DNA of 64,000 nt from CAZOOK01 sp964581385 (GTDB lineage: Bacteria; Pseudomonadota; Gammaproteobacteria; Nevskiales; Nevskiaceae), in NCBI GenBank assembly GCA_964581385.1, contig CAZOOK010000018.1:1-64000 (forward strand), read 5' to 3'. The notes beneath the pieces were generated by a model. That model saw only the letters and a list, made by a program, of their open reading frames with translations, made no database searches and had not been told where the DNA came from. Below, piece after piece: positions 34,338 to 43,256 of the stretch; position 1 is the first letter of the stretch; each line of letters opens with the position of its first letter. Made by a program: the position numbers and the translations under genes.

Positions 34338-34366
34338 TTGTCGGGAAAAGCCCACTATGGTATAAA
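34338..34366 (+). promoter_or_regulatory. Likely rpsB-tsf promoter
   Basis: A -35 TTGTCG (34338-34343) and -10 TATAAA (34361-34366) are separated by 17 bp and followed by a GC-rich discriminator, a sigma-70 pattern suited to growth-rate control. The promoter lies just outside the MITE copy. The leader runs about 170 nt to the rpsB start. Confidence 0.65.
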
Positions 34367-34371
34367 GCCGC

Positions 34372-34541
34372 GCCTTTTACGGCAATGTGGCGCGTCTGAA
34401 CTCGGGCTTGAATACGGTGTTCGCCGTCGCCAAATCCCATCCGCGCGCGGAATGGATCAGCGGGGTGTCGCTACGGGCGCATGGCGTTCCGGGCGATCGC
34501 TGATCTGGCGAGCGGTTTGCAATCAACCCTGGAGTCAACAC
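34372..34541 (+). promoter_or_regulatory. rpsB 5' leader, possible S2 autoregulatory site
   Basis: A leader of about 170 nt without a gene. In E. coli and relatives the rpsB leader mediates repression by ribosomal protein S2, and the long GC-rich leader here is compatible with that. I did not identify the specific structure. GGAG lies 7 bp before the ATG. Confidence 0.4.
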
Positions 34542-35342
34542 ATGTCGAGCATCACCATGCGCCAGTTGCTGGAGGCGGGCGCGCACTTTGGTCACCGCAC
34601 CCGTTACTGGAACCCGAAGATGGATCCGTACATCTTCGGTGCCAGAAACCGTATCCACATTATAAACCTAGAGCACACGCTGCCGATGCTGCGTGAGGCC
34701 TGCTCATACGCTGGCAAGTTCGCCGCCAATGGCGGCCGCGTTCTTTTCGTCGGCACGAAGCGTGCCGCCCGCGAAGCGATCGAATCCGAGGCTCAGCGCT
34801 GCGGCATGCCGTATATCAGCCAACGCTGGTTGGGCGGTACGCTGACCAACTTCAAGACCGTCAAACAGTCGATCAAGCGCCTGACGGACATGGAAAAGCA
34901 GGTCGCCGACGGCTCCATCAACCGCCTCTCCAAGAAGGAGCAGCTCGATTTCAATCGCGAAATCGAAAAGCTGCGCAAGTCGCTGGGCGGTATCAAAGAC
35001 ATGCCAAGCCTGCCGGACTGCCTGTTCGTCGTCGACACCGGCTACGAAAAGATCGCCGTTTCCGAGGCGAAGAAGCTCGGCATCCCGGTCATCGCCGTGG
35101 TCGATTCCAACAATGATCCGGATGGCATTGACTGTGTGATTCCAGGCAATGACGATGCCACGCGTGCGATCAAAGTCTATGCGCAGTGCATCGCTGACGC
35201 CGTCATCGATGGTCGCGGCAGCAACACGGTTGGTGGGCGCGCCGAGGACTTCGTCGAAGTGGGTGACGAGGGTGGCAAGCCCGCACCGAAGCCGCGCCGC
35301 GCGCGCAAGCCTTCCGGCCGGGCCGAAAAGACGGAGAGTTGA
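34542..35342 (+). CDS. rpsB: 30S ribosomal protein S2
   Basis: A 266-residue S2 protein. Family landmarks are SSITMRQLLEAGAHFGHRTR, WNPKMDPYIFGARNRIHIINLEHT, ISQRWLGGTLTNF, and the PSLPDCLFVVDTGYEKIAVSEAKKLGIPVIAVVDSNNDPDG block. A lysine/arginine-rich C-terminal tail extends the protein. The start at 34542 has GGAG upstream; the longer frame from 34338 reads through the leader. It is the first gene of a plus-strand run, with tsf 3 bp downstream. Confidence 0.98.
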   Translation: MSSITMRQLLEAGAHFGHRTRYWNPKMDPYIFGARNRIHIINLEHTLPMLREACSYAGKFAANGGRVLFVGTKRAAREAIESEAQRCGMPYISQRWLGGTLTNFKTVKQSIKRLTDMEKQVADGSINRLSKKEQLDFNREIEKLRKSLGGIKDMPSLPDCLFVVDTGYEKIAVSEAKKLGIPVIAVVDSNNDPDGIDCVIPGNDDATRAIKVYAQCIADAVIDGRGSNTVGGRAEDFVEVGDEGGKPAPKPRRARKPSGRAEKTES

Positions 35343-35345
35343 GTC

Positions 35346-36263
35346 ATGACGCAAATTACCGCCAGCCAGGTCAAGGAGTTGCGCGACCGCACCGGCGCCG
35401 GCATGAGCGACTGCAAAAAAGCGCTCGAAGCCACCAGCGGTGATCTCGACAAAGCCGCTGAAAAACTGCGCATGGACGGTGCTGCCAAGGCTGACAAGAA
35501 GGCGGGTCGCACCGCTGCCGAGGGCGTCATCGGTGTTGCCAGCGATGCAGGCGCGATTGCGCTCGTGGAGCTGAACAGCGAAACCGATTTTGTCGCCAAG
35601 GGCGAGGATTTCCGCGGACTGGCGAAACTTGCCGCGCAGCTCGCGCTGAAGCACCGCCCGGCCACGATCGAGGCGCTCGTAGCGCTTGCGGACGGTGGCG
35701 AAACGCTCGACGCCAAGCGGCGCAATATGGTCGCCAAGATCGGCGAGAACCTGACGTTGCGCCGGTTCGAGATCGTGGCTGCCGCGGGCGGCCCTCTGGT
35801 CACCTATGTGCACCCCGGCGACAAGATCGCCGTTGCTGTCGCCATGGGCAAGGGTGAACTGGAGCTGGGCCGCGACATCGCGATGCATATCGCTGCCATG
35901 TCGCCGCGTTACCTTGATACGGCATCGGTGCCAGCCGATGTGCTCGCATCCGAGCGCAAAATCATCGAAGCGCAGTCGGCCGAACAGTCTGAAGGCAAGC
36001 CACCCGAGATCATCGCGAAGATGCTGGACGGCAAGGTCCGCAAATTTGTTGCGGAAATCACCTTGCTGGGTCAGCCATTCGTGAAGAATCCCGACGAGAC
36101 GATTGAGAAACTGCTGAAGTCGAAGGGTGCCAGCGTCGCGCGATTCGCGCGATTCGCAGTCGGCGAGGGTATCGAGAAAAAGCAGACTGATTTCGCCAGT
36201 GAGGTTGATGATCTGCTGCGCCCCAGCCCTCGCGACGATCACCCAAGTCCCAAAGGCAACTAG
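35346..36263 (+). CDS. tsf: Elongation factor Ts
   Basis: A 305-residue nucleotide exchange factor for EF-Tu. The N-terminal UBA-like domain includes LRDRTGAGMSDCKKALEAT. The TDFVAKG box and later coiled-coil and core domains are present (VGKYVHPGDKIAVAVAMG-like, LLGQPFVKNPDETIEKLLKS). The last 25 residues (EVDDLLRPSPRDDHPSPKGN) are not conserved. It is in an operon with rpsB and closed by the terminator just downstream. Confidence 0.97.
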   Translation: MTQITASQVKELRDRTGAGMSDCKKALEATSGDLDKAAEKLRMDGAAKADKKAGRTAAEGVIGVASDAGAIALVELNSETDFVAKGEDFRGLAKLAAQLALKHRPATIEALVALADGGETLDAKRRNMVAKIGENLTLRRFEIVAAAGGPLVTYVHPGDKIAVAVAMGKGELELGRDIAMHIAAMSPRYLDTASVPADVLASERKIIEAQSAEQSEGKPPEIIAKMLDGKVRKFVAEITLLGQPFVKNPDETIEKLLKSKGASVARFARFAVGEGIEKKQTDFASEVDDLLRPSPRDDHPSPKGN

Positions 36264-36274
36264 ATGTCATAGAT

Positions 36275-36302
36275 AAAGCCCCGGAAACGGGGCTTTGTTT
36301 TG
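36275..36302 (+). terminator. Rho-independent terminator of rpsB-tsf
   Basis: AAAGCCCCG, a GAAA tetraloop and CGGGGCTTT form a 9-bp perfect stem, followed by GTTTTG. It lies 11 bp after the tsf stop. Confidence 0.85.
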
Positions 36303-36473
36303 ATCCACGGCCGCTTCCTGAAAACATCCGGAGCTGCGACGGTCTCAGATTGGTCGCCGGCACAGGTACAATTGTTGACTAATTCGTCCAGGAGGTCCGG
36401 CGGCCGCCGAAAGCGGGCATAGGCATAATGCGGTCGTGGCCTAAGATGAAGTTCGCATGGTAGAACTCTGAAA

Positions 36474-37196
36474 ATGAATCAGAAAATTAAGTACAAGCGG
36501 ATGCTGGTAAAACTCTCGGGGGAAGCCCTGATGGGCGATCTTGATTACGGCATTTCCCCAGCGGTTATGCAGCAGCTCGCGCTGGAATTCAAGGAGCTGA
36601 TCGAGCTTGGCGTGCAGCTCGCTGTCGTCGTCGGCGGCGGCAATATTTTTCGCGGCGAAGGACTGGCACGCGCGGGCATGGACCGCGTGACCGGCGATCA
36701 GATGGGCATGCTGGCAACCGTGATCAATGCGCTGGCGATCCAGGACGCCGTCGAGCGCATCGGGCTGCCTGCGCGCGTGCAGTCGGCGATCCGCATCAAC
36801 GAGGTTTGCGAGGATTACATCCGGCGCAGGGCCGTTCGCCACCTCGAAAAAGATCGGGTAGTGGTGTTTGCCGCCGGCACCGGCAATCCGTTCTTCACCA
36901 CCGATTCCGCCGCGGCGCTACGCGCGATCGAAATCAACGCGGATCTGATGCTCAAGGCCACCAAGGTTGACGGTATCTATAACGCCGATCCGATGAAGGA
37001 CCGCTCCGCCAAGCGCTACGATGAACTGACCTATGACGAGGTGCTCGACCGCCGTCTGGCAGTGATGGATCAGACCGCCATCGTTCTCTGCCGTGACCAT
37101 AATATGCCGTTGCGGGTCTACGACATGCAGCATGCTGGCGCTTTGCGCAGCATCGCCTGCGGCGACACCAGCATTGGGACACTGGTACGGAGCTAG
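36474..37196 (+). CDS. pyrH: UMP kinase
   Basis: A 240-residue bacterial UMP kinase of the amino-acid kinase fold, making UDP from UMP. Seen are KRMLVKLSGEAL, VVGGGNIFRGEGLARAGMDRVTGDQMGMLATVINALAIQ, and FAAGTGNPFFTTDSAAALRAIEI. The length is typical. It follows the tsf terminator by 170 bp, so it should have its own promoter. The ribosome site before the ATG is weak. frr follows 39 bp downstream in the usual order. Confidence 0.97.
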   Translation: MNQKIKYKRMLVKLSGEALMGDLDYGISPAVMQQLALEFKELIELGVQLAVVVGGGNIFRGEGLARAGMDRVTGDQMGMLATVINALAIQDAVERIGLPARVQSAIRINEVCEDYIRRRAVRHLEKDRVVVFAAGTGNPFFTTDSAAALRAIEINADLMLKATKVDGIYNADPMKDRSAKRYDELTYDEVLDRRLAVMDQTAIVLCRDHNMPLRVYDMQHAGALRSIACGDTSIGTLVRS

Positions 37197-37235
37197 AGCG
37201 CGAGTGCGCTCGCTTAGGATTCGGGAGAAAATTTA

Positions 37236-37793
37236 ATGATCGACGATATCAAGAAGGACGCATCCGCCCGCATGCAGAAGGCCTTGGACGCGCTCAAGCA
37301 GGTGTTCAGCCGTTTGCGCACCGGCCGTGCGAGCACCGCGCTGTTCGACCATGTCAAAGTCGATTACTACGGTTCTGACGTGCCGTTGACGCAGACTGCG
37401 AGTGTCGTCGTCGAGGATGCGCGCACCATTTCAATCACGCCGTGGGAAAAGAATCTGGTACAGGTCATCGAGAAGGCGATTCTCGCCTCGGATCTGGGCT
37501 TGACTCCGTCGACGGCCGGGACGGTGATTCGTATTTCCCTGCCGCCGTTGACCGAGGAGCGCCGCCGCGAGCTGGTCAAGGTTGTACGCCAAGAAGCCGA
37601 GTCGGCGCGCGTCGCCATCCGTAACGTGCGGCGCGACGCCAATCAGGGCATCAAGGAACTGGTCAAGGAGAAGCTGATCAGCACCGATGATGAGAAGCGC
37701 GCCGAAGTCGAAATCCAGAAACTGACCGACCAGTTCGTCGCCAAGGTCGAGGAAGCGGTCAGCGGCAAGGAAAAAGAAATGCTCGCGATGTAA
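37236..37793 (+). CDS. frr: Ribosome recycling factor
   Basis: A 185-residue ribosome recycling factor, which with EF-G splits post-termination ribosomes. Landmarks are MQKALDALKQVFSRLRTGRAS, VDYYGSDVPLTQTASVVVEDARTISITPWEK, and the C-terminal helix RDANQGIKELVKEKLISTDDEKRAEVEIQKLTDQ. GGGAG lies about 9 bp before the ATG. It is immediately followed by uppS. Confidence 0.97.
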   Translation: MIDDIKKDASARMQKALDALKQVFSRLRTGRASTALFDHVKVDYYGSDVPLTQTASVVVEDARTISITPWEKNLVQVIEKAILASDLGLTPSTAGTVIRISLPPLTEERRRELVKVVRQEAESARVAIRNVRRDANQGIKELVKEKLISTDDEKRAEVEIQKLTDQFVAKVEEAVSGKEKEMLAM

Positions 37794-37814
37794 TTGCGCC
37801 CGCATTTCAATGCG

Positions 37815-38534
37815 ATGACGCAAGCCAAATCCCCGCTCCCCGAACTGCCGATCCCCACGCACGTCGCCGTCATCATGGACGGCAACGGGCGCTGGGCGCG
37901 TGCACGCCACCGGCCGCGCGCATATGGGCACCGTATGGGTGTGCGTGCTGCGCGGCGCGCGGTCGAGGCCTGTCATGCGCAGGGCGTGAAAGTATTAACG
38001 CTGTTCGCGTTCAGTCAGGAAAACTGGCATCGCCCGATCACCGAAGTGCGTCTGCTTATGCAGCTTTTCCGCCGTGTGCTGGCGCGCGAAATCCGCTCCC
38101 TACATGCCAATGGCGTGCGCCTACGCTTTATTGGCGATCATCGCGAGCTGTCGGCCGAGCTGCTCCGGCAGATGCGCGATGCCGAACAGCTGACGGCGGT
38201 TAATCCGGGGCTGCTGTTGCAGATCGCGGTTGGCTATGGCGGACACTGGGACATCGTGCAGGCCGCGCGCAGGCTGTGCGAAGCGGGGCAGCCGATCACT
38301 GAAGCTGCTCTTGAGCAGAGTCTGGTCACGACCGATCTGCCGCTGCCCGATTTGCTGATCCGCACGGGTGGCGAGCACCGCCTCAGCAACTTCATGATGT
38401 GGCAACTGGCCTACGCCGAACTCTATTTCACCGATACCTTGTGGCCGGATTTCGATGCGGACGAGTTCGGGCGGGCACTTGCCTGGTACGCCGCGCGCGA
38501 GCGCCGTTTCGGCCGTGTTCCCGAGGCGGGTTGA
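37815..38534 (+). CDS. uppS: Undecaprenyl diphosphate synthase
   Basis: A 239-residue cis-prenyltransferase making the C55 lipid carrier for cell-wall and O-antigen synthesis. The catalytic Asp22 is in VAVIMDGNGRWA. LFAFSQENWHRP, and the substrate site LLIRTGGEHRLSNFMMWQLAYAELYF, are conserved. The start at the ATG at 37815 was preferred to a TTG at 37794, because family proteins begin shortly before the MDGNGRW block. It overlaps cdsA by 1 bp. Confidence 0.96.
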   Translation: MTQAKSPLPELPIPTHVAVIMDGNGRWARARHRPRAYGHRMGVRAARRAVEACHAQGVKVLTLFAFSQENWHRPITEVRLLMQLFRRVLAREIRSLHANGVRLRFIGDHRELSAELLRQMRDAEQLTAVNPGLLLQIAVGYGGHWDIVQAARRLCEAGQPITEAALEQSLVTTDLPLPDLLIRTGGEHRLSNFMMWQLAYAELYFTDTLWPDFDADEFGRALAWYAARERRFGRVPEAG

Positions 38535-39394
38535 TGCTGCTGAAGCGCGTACTCACCGCCGTCGTGCTGCTACCGCCTGCGGTCGCGGCCATCCTGTTTC
38601 TGGACGTGCGCGGCCTTGCTATCGTGTTCGGATCGATCGGCGTGCTGGCGGCGTGGGAATGGGCGGCACTCTGTGGGATCACGGCACGCGCCGGCCGCAT
38701 GTTTTACGTAGTGGTAGTGGCGGCGATGCTGTCGATGCTGCTGTCGATGCTCGGTTTTCTTGGCGCGAATGCCACTGCCGGTTGCGACGCATCCTGCGCA
38801 AGCGGTGCGCTGCGCGCCCTATTGATCGCCGACGCGATCTGGTGGGCACTCGCCCTGACCTGGATTATCCGCTATCCCGACGGATTTTCGGCGCAGCGGC
38901 CGTCGACGGCCTGGCGCGCTGCACTCGGATTACTGGTGATTCCGGCCGCCATCGTCGGCCTGCTGAGCGCGCGCGCCAGCACTCTGGCAACGGGCGGCTT
39001 GCTGACCGTGTTCGCGCTGGTGTGGGCGGCGGATATTGCCGCGTATTTCGCCGGCCGGGCATTCGGCCGGCGCAAGCTTGCAGCGCAAGTCTCACCTGGC
39101 AAGAGCTGGGAAGGGTTCGTTGGCGGCATGATGGGTGCTTTGCTCGTCGGAATCGGGGCGGGGATCTATCTGCTACCCGCGCCCCGGCCGTGGGCGATGT
39201 GGCTGTTACTCTGCATTTTCGTTGCTGCGATATCGGTGGTCGGCGACCTCACCGAAAGCCTGCTCAAGCGTCTGGTCGGCATCAAAGACAGCGGCAGATT
39301 GCTGCCTGGACATGGCGGAATTCTCGATCGTATCGACAGCCTGCTGGCTGCGGCGCCGATGATGGCGCTGGGCTTGGTCTTGCTAAATCGATGA
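38534..39394 (+). CDS. cdsA: Phosphatidate cytidylyltransferase
   Basis: A 286-residue integral membrane enzyme making CDP-diacylglycerol, precursor of all phospholipids. It has about eight hydrophobic helices. The family signature is SVVGDLTESLLKRLVGIKDSGRLLPGHGGILDRIDSL near the C-terminus, and WAADIAAYFAGRAFGRRKLAAQVSPGKSWEG is present. The start overlaps the uppS stop (TGATG), which sets it against longer in-frame options. In related bacteria dxr normally follows. Here the next gene is rseP, 153 bp away. Confidence 0.96.
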   Translation: MLLKRVLTAVVLLPPAVAAILFLDVRGLAIVFGSIGVLAAWEWAALCGITARAGRMFYVVVVAAMLSMLLSMLGFLGANATAGCDASCASGALRALLIADAIWWALALTWIIRYPDGFSAQRPSTAWRAALGLLVIPAAIVGLLSARASTLATGGLLTVFALVWAADIAAYFAGRAFGRRKLAAQVSPGKSWEGFVGGMMGALLVGIGAGIYLLPAPRPWAMWLLLCIFVAAISVVGDLTESLLKRLVGIKDSGRLLPGHGGILDRIDSLLAAAPMMALGLVLLNR

Positions 39395-39547
39395 TGCGGG
39401 CGAGACGCCGCCGCGCCATAAGGGTATTCTTGCGCCTCAAAATCGTTCTGGAACCCGCGTGCAATTCCGGCGTCTTATCGCGATTGTGAGCTGGCGCCGG
39501 TGGTCGGCGCGGCGTGGTGGCGGTACGGGCGCGTCAGGAGAGAGTGG

Positions 39548-40912
39548 ATGTTTGAATTTCTGCGCAATGTGATCGCATTCGTGGTCGCCATCGGGGTGCT
39601 GGTGGCCTTCCACGAATACGGGCACTTCTGGGCGGCGCGACGGCTCGGTGTGCGCGTGCTGCGCTTCTCGATCGGCTTCGGCAAGCCGCTATGGCGTCGT
39701 CGCGGCGCGGACGGCGTCGAGTACGTCCTGGCTGCACTTCCGCTCGGCGGGTACGTGAAGCTGCTCGACGAGCGCGAAGCACCGGTGCCGGAGGAGCAGC
39801 TGTCGAGCGCGTTCAACCGCAAGCCGGTGGCTGCGCGCATTGCGATTTTTGCCGCCGGACCGGCATTCAATTTCGTGCTTGCCACGGTTCTGTTCTGGGC
39901 GACGCTGGTGATCGGCGTGCCGGGAATGAAGCCGTTCCTGACTGATCCTCCGGCCGCGACGCCGGCCGCCGCTGGCGGCATTCATGACGGCGATCGGGTC
40001 ACGCAAGTGGATGGCAAGCCAGTGCAGAGTTGGGGCGGTCTGCGTACGGATGTGTTGCGGCGCGCGCTCGATCACGGCACTTTGAATCTGGATGTGGAGG
40101 ATGCGGCCGGGCAATCACGCCACGTCGTGCTGAGCATGGATTCAGTCCGCATCGATCCGCAATACCTGATGGAAGACCTCGGTCTGGCGCCATACCAGCC
40201 GCAGATTCCGGCGACGCTTGGCGAGATCATGCGCGACTCCGCCGCCGAACGCGCGGGCCTGCGCAGCGGCGATCATGTGCTGGCCTTCGACGGCGAGCCC
40301 GTGCAGTCGTTTCAGCAGCTGCAGCGCCGTATCGCATCGCATCCGGATGTCGCGGTCACGCTGAAGGTCCAGCGCGGTGAAAGCACGCTCGATATCGCGG
40401 CACGTATTGGATCGGTGATCGAGAACGGCAGCGTGCGCGGGCGACTCGGTGCCACCAGCATGCGCGTGGCCAATGCCGACAAGATATGGCAGGATTTGCG
40501 CACCGAAGAGCGGCTGGATCCGTTGGCCGCCATTCCCGAAGCGCTGAAGCAGACGCAACGCGAGACGGCTCTCGTCATCAAGTTGCTCGGCCGCATGGCG
40601 CTCGGCGATGTCTCGGTGAAAAATCTGAGCGGGCCGATCAGTACCGCCGAGGCGGCGGGTTTTGCCGCCAGCGTTGGGCTGTCGACTTTTCTTTACTTCA
40701 TCGCTTTCGTGAGTCTGAACGTGGGAATCGTCAACCTGCTGCCGATACCGATTCTCGACGGCGGTCAGATCGTCAGTTGCCTCATCGAGAGCGTCAAGGG
40801 TGCTCCGCTTTCGGACCGTACACAGATGCTGGTGCAGCAAATCGGTTTCGCGCTGCTGATCCTGATCATGGGATTCGCGTTCTACAACGACATCACACGC
40901 TCCATCGGCTGA
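39548..40912 (+). CDS. rseP: Site-2 protease RseP
   Basis: A 454-residue inner-membrane zinc metalloprotease that cleaves anti-sigma factor RseA in the sigma-E envelope stress response. The active site HEYGH is at residues 22-26 in the first membrane helix, and the third zinc ligand is in PIPILDGGQ near the C-terminus. Two PDZ domains lie between (AAGGIHDGDRVTQVDGKPVQSW and AAERAGLRSGDHVLAFDGEPVQSF). AGGAGAGA precedes the ATG at 39548. It is followed 4 bp later by bamA. Confidence 0.96.
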   Translation: MFEFLRNVIAFVVAIGVLVAFHEYGHFWAARRLGVRVLRFSIGFGKPLWRRRGADGVEYVLAALPLGGYVKLLDEREAPVPEEQLSSAFNRKPVAARIAIFAAGPAFNFVLATVLFWATLVIGVPGMKPFLTDPPAATPAAAGGIHDGDRVTQVDGKPVQSWGGLRTDVLRRALDHGTLNLDVEDAAGQSRHVVLSMDSVRIDPQYLMEDLGLAPYQPQIPATLGEIMRDSAAERAGLRSGDHVLAFDGEPVQSFQQLQRRIASHPDVAVTLKVQRGESTLDIAARIGSVIENGSVRGRLGATSMRVANADKIWQDLRTEERLDPLAAIPEALKQTQRETALVIKLLGRMALGDVSVKNLSGPISTAEAAGFAASVGLSTFLYFIAFVSLNVGIVNLLPIPILDGGQIVSCLIESVKGAPLSDRTQMLVQQIGFALLILIMGFAFYNDITRSIG

Positions 40913-40916
40913 TCCC

Positions 40917-43226
40917 TTGTACCCAAAAAAAACCACCGCGCGCGGCGCGCTGCTGGCCCTTGCCGCAGCACTCGTATTGCAGGGATCCGCCTGGGCGTTC
41001 GAGCCTTTCACGATCGGCGAAATCCGCGCCGACGGTCTGCAGCGTCTCGAAATCGGCACCCTGCTGACCTATCTGCCGCTGTCGGTCGGTGACCAGCTCA
41101 ACGACACCACGTCGCGGCAGGCGATTCGCGCGCTGTACCAGTCCGGTCTGTTCCAGGACGTGCAGTTGGCGCGCGATGGCAACGCGCTGGTGGTGCGCGT
41201 CAAGGAACGTCCGGCGATCGTCAGCTTCAGCCTTGAAGGCAATGAGAAGATCGGCGGCGACGAGCTGAAAAAATCGCTCAAGGATCTTGGGCTGTCACAG
41301 GGCGAGCTGTTCAAGAAAGATCTGTTGGATCAGGTTGAACAGGAATTGCGCCGGCAGTATTACGCGAACGGCTTCTACGACGTCGATATCGATACGCAGG
41401 TCAACGAGCTTCCGAACAACCGCGTCGATGTGAAGATCAAGGTGACCGAAGGCAAGGTGACCAAGATCAAGCAGATCAACATCATCGGCAACAAGACGTT
41501 CCCGACCGACGAAGTGGTCAAGGAATTCAAATTGCAGCCGACCGACTGGATGCCGTTCCAGCGTAGCGATCGCTATTCCAAGCAGCAGCTCTCGGGGGAT
41601 CTCGAAGCGCTCAATTCGTACTATCAAGATCGTGGTTTCCTGGAATTCAATGTTGTGTCCGTGCAGGTCGCGCTGTCGCCGGACAAGCGCGATATCTATC
41701 TGACGATCAATGTCACCGAAGGCGAGCGCTACAAGGTCAGCGGCTGGCGCTTTTCCGGCGAAACCGTGCTCAGCCAGCAATTCCTCGACCTGATGGTGAC
41801 AACAAAGACCGGCGATGTTTTTTCGCGCAAGGAGTCGACGGAAAGCGGCAATCGCATCGAAGCCGCGCTTTCGGACATCGGCTACGCGTTCGCCAAAGTG
41901 ACGCCGGTGCCCGAAATCGATGAGACGAAAAAAGAGGTGAAGCTCAATTACGTCATCGATCCGGGCAAGCGCACCTATGTGCGGCACGTGAATTTCACCG
42001 GCAATAGCGGCACCAACGACGAAACCCTGCGACGCGAGATGCGTCAGCTCGAAGCGGCGCCATTCTCCAAGAGCGCCGTCGAGCGTTCGCGTGTGCGCCT
42101 GCAGCGTCTGCCGTTCATCGAATCGGCTGACGTCGACACCGTGCCGGCGGCAGGCACCGACGACCAGGTCGATGTCAATTTCAAGATCAAGGAGCGTGCG
42201 CCCGGCAGCGTGCAGTTCGGCATCGGTTATTCCGGTGCGCAGGGCTTCCTCGTCAATGCCAGCATCACGCACTCGAACTTTCTTGGCACCGGTAATCGCC
42301 TGTCGTTGTCAGCCGACAACAGTACGATTTCAAAACAGCTCAGTCTGAGCTGGACCGATCCGTACTTCACCGAGGATGGTGTCAGCCAGACCGTATCGGC
42401 GACATACCGCAAGGCGAACAGCGTGATCCGCTATGGTTCCGGTTTCGACTACAACGTGCTAAGCGGTGGTTTGACCTATGGCATCCCGCTGTCGGAATTC
42501 ATGTCGCTGCGTCTCGGCGGCGCGCTGTCGCAGACCGCGGTGACCAGCTTTGCCGGCTCGTCGTCCGACCAATTGCTCGGGTTCCTGATCAGGCACGGCG
42601 CCGTGTTCAACGAGTACGAGTTCCAGACCGGCATCTCGCGCGATACGCGCAACCGCACCTTCTTTGCCAGTCGCGGCGCACTCGATCAGTTGTTCTTCAA
42701 TGCCGAGATTCCCGGCAGCGATCTGACTTACTACAACCTTAGTGCAGTGCACCAGCAATATTTCACGCTGCCCTGGGATTTCTTCGTCGAATTCAACGGT
42801 TCGGCTGCGCTGGTCGAAGGATACGGTGGTATCCGTGGTGACGTGCCTCCCTATCAGAATGTATTCGCGGGTGGTCCCGGCAGCGTGCGCGGTTTCAAGG
42901 ACGGTACCCTCGGTCCGCGCGATACGCCGTTCAACGATCCCTTCGGTGGCCGCATGCGTACCACCGCGCAGACCACGTTGGTGGTGCCGACGCCGCTGGG
43001 CACGGACAATAAGTCGACGCGCCTGGGACTGTTTTTCGATGCCGGAAACGTCTTTGCGCAGCCGTCGAACTTCGAGCTCAGCGAGCTGCGGCAGGCGGCC
43101 GGTATTTCGTTTGAATTCTTTACGCCGATCCTCGGCCTGCTTAATTTAAGCTACGCTTTCCCGCTGCATTCCAAGCCCGGAGACCAAGTGGAGCACTTCC
43201 AGCTCAATTTCGGTTCGCCGTTCTAA
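40917..43226 (+). CDS. bamA: Outer membrane protein assembly factor BamA
   Basis: A 769-residue outer-membrane insertase. A signal peptide (KKTTARGALLALAAALVLQGSAWA) is followed by five POTRA repeats, beginning at FEPFTIGEIRADGLQRLEIGTLL, and a C-terminal beta barrel. The barrel carries the conserved VRGF in GPGSVRGFKDGTLGPRD and a terminal aromatic residue (LNFGSPF). The only start that retains the signal is TTG at 40917. No Shine-Dalgarno is visible, so translation may depend on coupling to rseP, whose stop is 4 bp upstream. Confidence 0.96.
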   Translation: MYPKKTTARGALLALAAALVLQGSAWAFEPFTIGEIRADGLQRLEIGTLLTYLPLSVGDQLNDTTSRQAIRALYQSGLFQDVQLARDGNALVVRVKERPAIVSFSLEGNEKIGGDELKKSLKDLGLSQGELFKKDLLDQVEQELRRQYYANGFYDVDIDTQVNELPNNRVDVKIKVTEGKVTKIKQINIIGNKTFPTDEVVKEFKLQPTDWMPFQRSDRYSKQQLSGDLEALNSYYQDRGFLEFNVVSVQVALSPDKRDIYLTINVTEGERYKVSGWRFSGETVLSQQFLDLMVTTKTGDVFSRKESTESGNRIEAALSDIGYAFAKVTPVPEIDETKKEVKLNYVIDPGKRTYVRHVNFTGNSGTNDETLRREMRQLEAAPFSKSAVERSRVRLQRLPFIESADVDTVPAAGTDDQVDVNFKIKERAPGSVQFGIGYSGAQGFLVNASITHSNFLGTGNRLSLSADNSTISKQLSLSWTDPYFTEDGVSQTVSATYRKANSVIRYGSGFDYNVLSGGLTYGIPLSEFMSLRLGGALSQTAVTSFAGSSSDQLLGFLIRHGAVFNEYEFQTGISRDTRNRTFFASRGALDQLFFNAEIPGSDLTYYNLSAVHQQYFTLPWDFFVEFNGSAALVEGYGGIRGDVPPYQNVFAGGPGSVRGFKDGTLGPRDTPFNDPFGGRMRTTAQTTLVVPTPLGTDNKSTRLGLFFDAGNVFAQPSNFELSELRQAAGISFEFFTPILGLLNLSYAFPLHSKPGDQVEHFQLNFGSPF

Positions 43227-43256
43227 TGTCATGACCACTGTTATGAGGCACGCTTG

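Noticed and set aside
34704..36242. A 512-residue open frame on the minus strand opposite rpsB-tsf
   Set aside because: It runs antisense to two unmistakable genes, and its composition (rich in Arg, Asp, Gly and His) is typical of a high-GC shadow frame. No domain is recognisable.
36375..36429. TTGACT and CATAAT as a pyrH promoter
   Set aside because: The spacing is 43 bp, far from 17, so they cannot form one sigma-70 promoter. The real pyrH promoter was not identified.
38399..39489. Overlapping long alternative frames at uppS-cdsA (331 and 344 residues)
   Set aside because: One only extends cdsA upstream into uppS, and the other is an out-of-frame shadow. The 1-bp uppS/cdsA overlap gives the proper start.
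41295..42272. A 325-residue minus-strand frame opposite bamA
   Set aside because: It is antisense to the POTRA region, with no conserved pattern.
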